Shown in pieces: positions 62,054 through 64,000 of a stretch of DNA of 64,000 bases (the first letter of the stretch is position 1; every line of letters begins with the position of its first letter). The notes beneath the pieces are model-generated. The model saw only the letters and a list, made by a program, of their open reading frames with translations. It was not told the DNA's origin and did not search any database. Made by a program: the position numbers and the translations under genes. Source of the stretch: Enterovibrio sp045679545 (GTDB lineage Bacteria > Pseudomonadota > Gammaproteobacteria > Enterobacterales > Vibrionaceae); assembly GCF_045679545.1 (NCBI RefSeq), contig NZ_CP166195.1:682001-746000 (forward strand). Direction: 5' to 3'.

Positions 62054-64000
62054 ATGAAAATAAAGTCAAAAATTATATTAAGCTTTGGTTTTATAGGTTT
62101 GGTTATTGCCATTATCAGTGGCTTAGCTGTTTTGTCTTTGTCCAATAGTTCTAAATCTCTTCAGTATATTGTTGGGCCAGCTTGGGACACTGCTGACGGC
62201 GCGATGGAGACCTCCATCGAGGTGGAAGCACAGATGCTTGCGGTGTATGACCTGATTGGCGGTGCAGACAAAGCGTCGGTTATGGCGCGGCTTGCCAATG
62301 CCGATGAAAGCGCTCGAGAGGCTTCGTCTCGATTGATCGCCGCAGGTTTGATTGGGGCGGCTCGCACAGATGATTTCAAGACAACGTATCAGCAGTATTT
62401 ATCAAATAGGGATGCACTTATTAAGCAGGTTGCGTTGTTTTCTGCGGCGAAAGAAAATTATGACATTGCTACCGCTGAATTGGTCGATTTGGGTGAGCAG
62501 CTGGAAGAGCTCGGTGACAGTGCAGTCGAAGAGCTTGAAGGCAGCCCTGACAAGTTTGTGACTTGGCGTGTTGATATCCAACCTCGTTGGCAAGCGGCTG
62601 ATGGCGGCATGGAATCAAACATTGGGTTGTTGTGGAAACTCTATCAAACACAGCGGTTGCTTGATGGCGAAGACTTTGCCTCGCAGCAAATTAAGATAGA
62701 AGAAGCGCGCGCTTTTCAAAATGAGGCAAATGAGGAAATGTTTTCTACAGGCCGCTTTGATGTGTCTGCGGGTGGAGCGTGGGGTGATGAGACTTATGCG
62801 GATGTATTTAAACGCTTAAATAATGGTCACAATGCCGCGCTGGATAACGTCGTCGCTGCTTATGGCGCATTCAAAACAGCGTTAGATAGCTACAACCGAG
62901 CCTCCAGCACCTTATTGGCATTTATTGGGGAACTTGAGGAATATGCAGACGGGACGGTAGAAAACCATGCTACCGAAACGCTTGCAGATGAGGCAACGGC
63001 GGCGTCGACGTTTAAATCAGTACTTATTGGTGGACTGGTTTTGGTGTTGATCATGGGCTGGGTTCTGATGCGTCAAATTTTGACTCCTATCGACCGACTG
63101 CTGACGCGAATGACGGATATCGCCGATGGCGAAGGGGACTTGACGCGTCGAGTAGAGATTTCTTCTCCAGACGAATTTGGACAACTTGGCAACGCAGTCG
63201 ACCGATTTATCGCCAGGGTGCAAAATCTTGTCGTTGATATGAATAGCTCAATTTCTTCAGTACGTGAAGCCATGACCGAGCTTTCTCATGCTTCCAATGA
63301 AACGTCTAACATTAGCGATCAGCAGACGCGTGAAGTGGTTACCATCGCGACCTCGGCGGAAGAAATGGCAGCCAATTCGACCGAGGTTGCCAGTGGCGCG
63401 CAAGACGCAAGTCAATCGGTACTTTCAATCGATCAAAATACGAAAGCCACCTTGGTTCAGGTACAAGAAGCTTCTGTCGCCGTGTCGGGTCTGGTTCAAG
63501 AAGTGACGCGTGGTACAGAGGTCATTAATTTTGTTCTGAGTGATGTCAATAACATAGAAGCCATCCTATCTGACATTAATGGGATTGCCGAACAAACCAA
63601 CCTTCTGGCATTGAATGCAGCAATAGAAGCGGCACGTGCTGGTGAGCAAGGGCGTGGATTTGCTGTCGTGGCTGATGAGGTTCGCACCTTGGCAACCCGA
63701 ACGCAAGATAGCACGGGTGTTATTCAGGCGCGTATTCAGCAGCTGCAAAAAAGTGCTCATGAAGCCGTAAAAGTAATGAGTAGCGGCATGGCAGAGGGAG
63801 AAAAAACCGCAAGTATTGCCGCAAAAGCACAAGAATCGCTGAATTGCGTGGCGGGAGAGATTAATAATTTAAGCGGTATGAATCAGCAAAGCGCGAGTGC
63901 AATTGCCCAACAAGAAGAAGTGGCCAAGAGTATCGCTGTAAATATCTCAAACGTGCAGGTACTCGGTGAAACGGCGTTGGGTCATATTCGCCAAAACGAA
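62054..64000 (+). CDS. Transmembrane methyl-accepting chemotaxis protein (3' end outside window)
   Basis: The open frame runs from the ATG at 62054 to the window end, 649 codons, without a stop. TM1 is at about 8-28 and TM2 at about 320-340; between them is a helical periplasmic sensor. A HAMP follows (RQILTPIDRLLTRMTDIADG) and most of the signalling domain, with the tip region GIAEQTNLLALNAAIEAARA at about 513-532. The few residues after this window should finish the domain. Its signal is unknown, and this is the third chemoreceptor within 14 kb. Confidence 0.92.
   Translation, partial: MKIKSKIILSFGFIGLVIAIISGLAVLSLSNSSKSLQYIVGPAWDTADGAMETSIEVEAQMLAVYDLIGGADKASVMARLANADESAREASSRLIAAGLIGAARTDDFKTTYQQYLSNRDALIKQVALFSAAKENYDIATAELVDLGEQLEELGDSAVEELEGSPDKFVTWRVDIQPRWQAADGGMESNIGLLWKLYQTQRLLDGEDFASQQIKIEEARAFQNEANEEMFSTGRFDVSAGGAWGDETYADVFKRLNNGHNAALDNVVAAYGAFKTALDSYNRASSTLLAFIGELEEYADGTVENHATETLADEATAASTFKSVLIGGLVLVLIMGWVLMRQILTPIDRLLTRMTDIADGEGDLTRRVEISSPDEFGQLGNAVDRFIARVQNLVVDMNSSISSVREAMTELSHASNETSNISDQQTREVVTIATSAEEMAANSTEVASGAQDASQSVLSIDQNTKATLVQVQEASVAVSGLVQEVTRGTEVINFVLSDVNNIEAILSDINGIAEQTNLLALNAAIEAARAGEQGRGFAVVADEVRTLATRTQDSTGVIQARIQQLQKSAHEAVKVMSSGMAEGEKTASIAAKAQESLNCVAGEINNLSGMNQQSASAIAQQEEVAKSIAVNISNVQVLGETALGHIRQNE

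Noticed and set aside
1..64000. Insertion sequences, prophage, CRISPR arrays, tRNA or rRNA genes
   Set aside because: None was seen: no transposase-like frames, no spaced short repeats of CRISPR type, and no tRNA or rRNA signatures.

Overview
This window is a piece of the secondary chromosome (chromosome 2) of a member of the Vibrionaceae, centred on its replication origin. The placement rests on an RctB-type initiator gene (31506-33488), a divergent ParA2/ParB2 partition pair (27938-30119), a regular array of GATC-containing iterons between them, and six perfect copies of the Vibrionaceae parS2 palindrome spread from 22.5 to 59.3 kb. Gene content (putAP-putR, torECA, single-domain globin, several chemoreceptors, a Lap-type secretion cluster) fits a marine gammaproteobacterium. 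I cannot name the species; a Grimontia/Enterovibrio-like genome would fit but this is a guess.

Layout. 1-6.4 kb: proline catabolism (putP, a small PutA C-terminal-like protein, putA, the AraC-type putR), all on the minus strand. 6.4-7.0 kb: a gene-free stretch with RctB iterons and a 39-mer-like element about 24.5 kb from the origin. 7.0-10.8 kb: a PEGA/FGE-fold exported protein, a candidate small RNA, a PAS-LuxR regulator and pdxH. 11.0-22.4 kb: a DctB/DctD-like two-component pair followed by a Lap/Bpf-type system (membrane fusion protein, TolC-like porin, OmpA lipoprotein, LapG protease, LapD receptor, ABC exporter), but no adhesin gene. 22.5-27.8 kb: FapA-like DUF342 protein, a PilZ protein, a PHP phosphatase and tmcA. 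27.9-33.5 kb: parB2, parA2, ori2 and rctB.

33.7-43.6 kb: an alpha-glucoside ABC transporter operon (binding protein, two permeases, alpha-glucosidase, ATPase), facing a minus-strand pair made of a CDGSH/glutamate-synthase fusion and a second GH13 protein that has lost the usual acid/base glutamate. 44.0-48.1 kb: torE-torC-torA for TMAO respiration. 48.1-50.5 kb: globin, GNAT acetyltransferase and a 2-oxoglutarate oxygenase. 50.6-56.8 kb: two chemoreceptors and a secreted protein of unknown function. 57.0-61.6 kb: two LysR genes, each divergent from a metabolic or transport gene, then a DUF2058 gene. A third chemoreceptor (62054 onward) is cut by the window end.

How it fits together. RctB should fire ori2 through the six 23-bp-phased iterons, and be restrained by inverted iterons and 39-mers beside the origin and probably by the distal cluster at 6.4-6.7 kb. 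ParA2/ParB2 would segregate the region through the scattered parS2 sites. LapD, LapG and the type I exporter form a c-di-GMP-controlled surface-adhesion module, with a PilZ protein close by. The most unusual protein-level observations are the DctD-like regulator without a recognisable sigma-54 contact loop or Walker B glutamate, the GH13 paralogue without its catalytic glutamate, and the dual-CDGSH/glutamate-synthase fusion.
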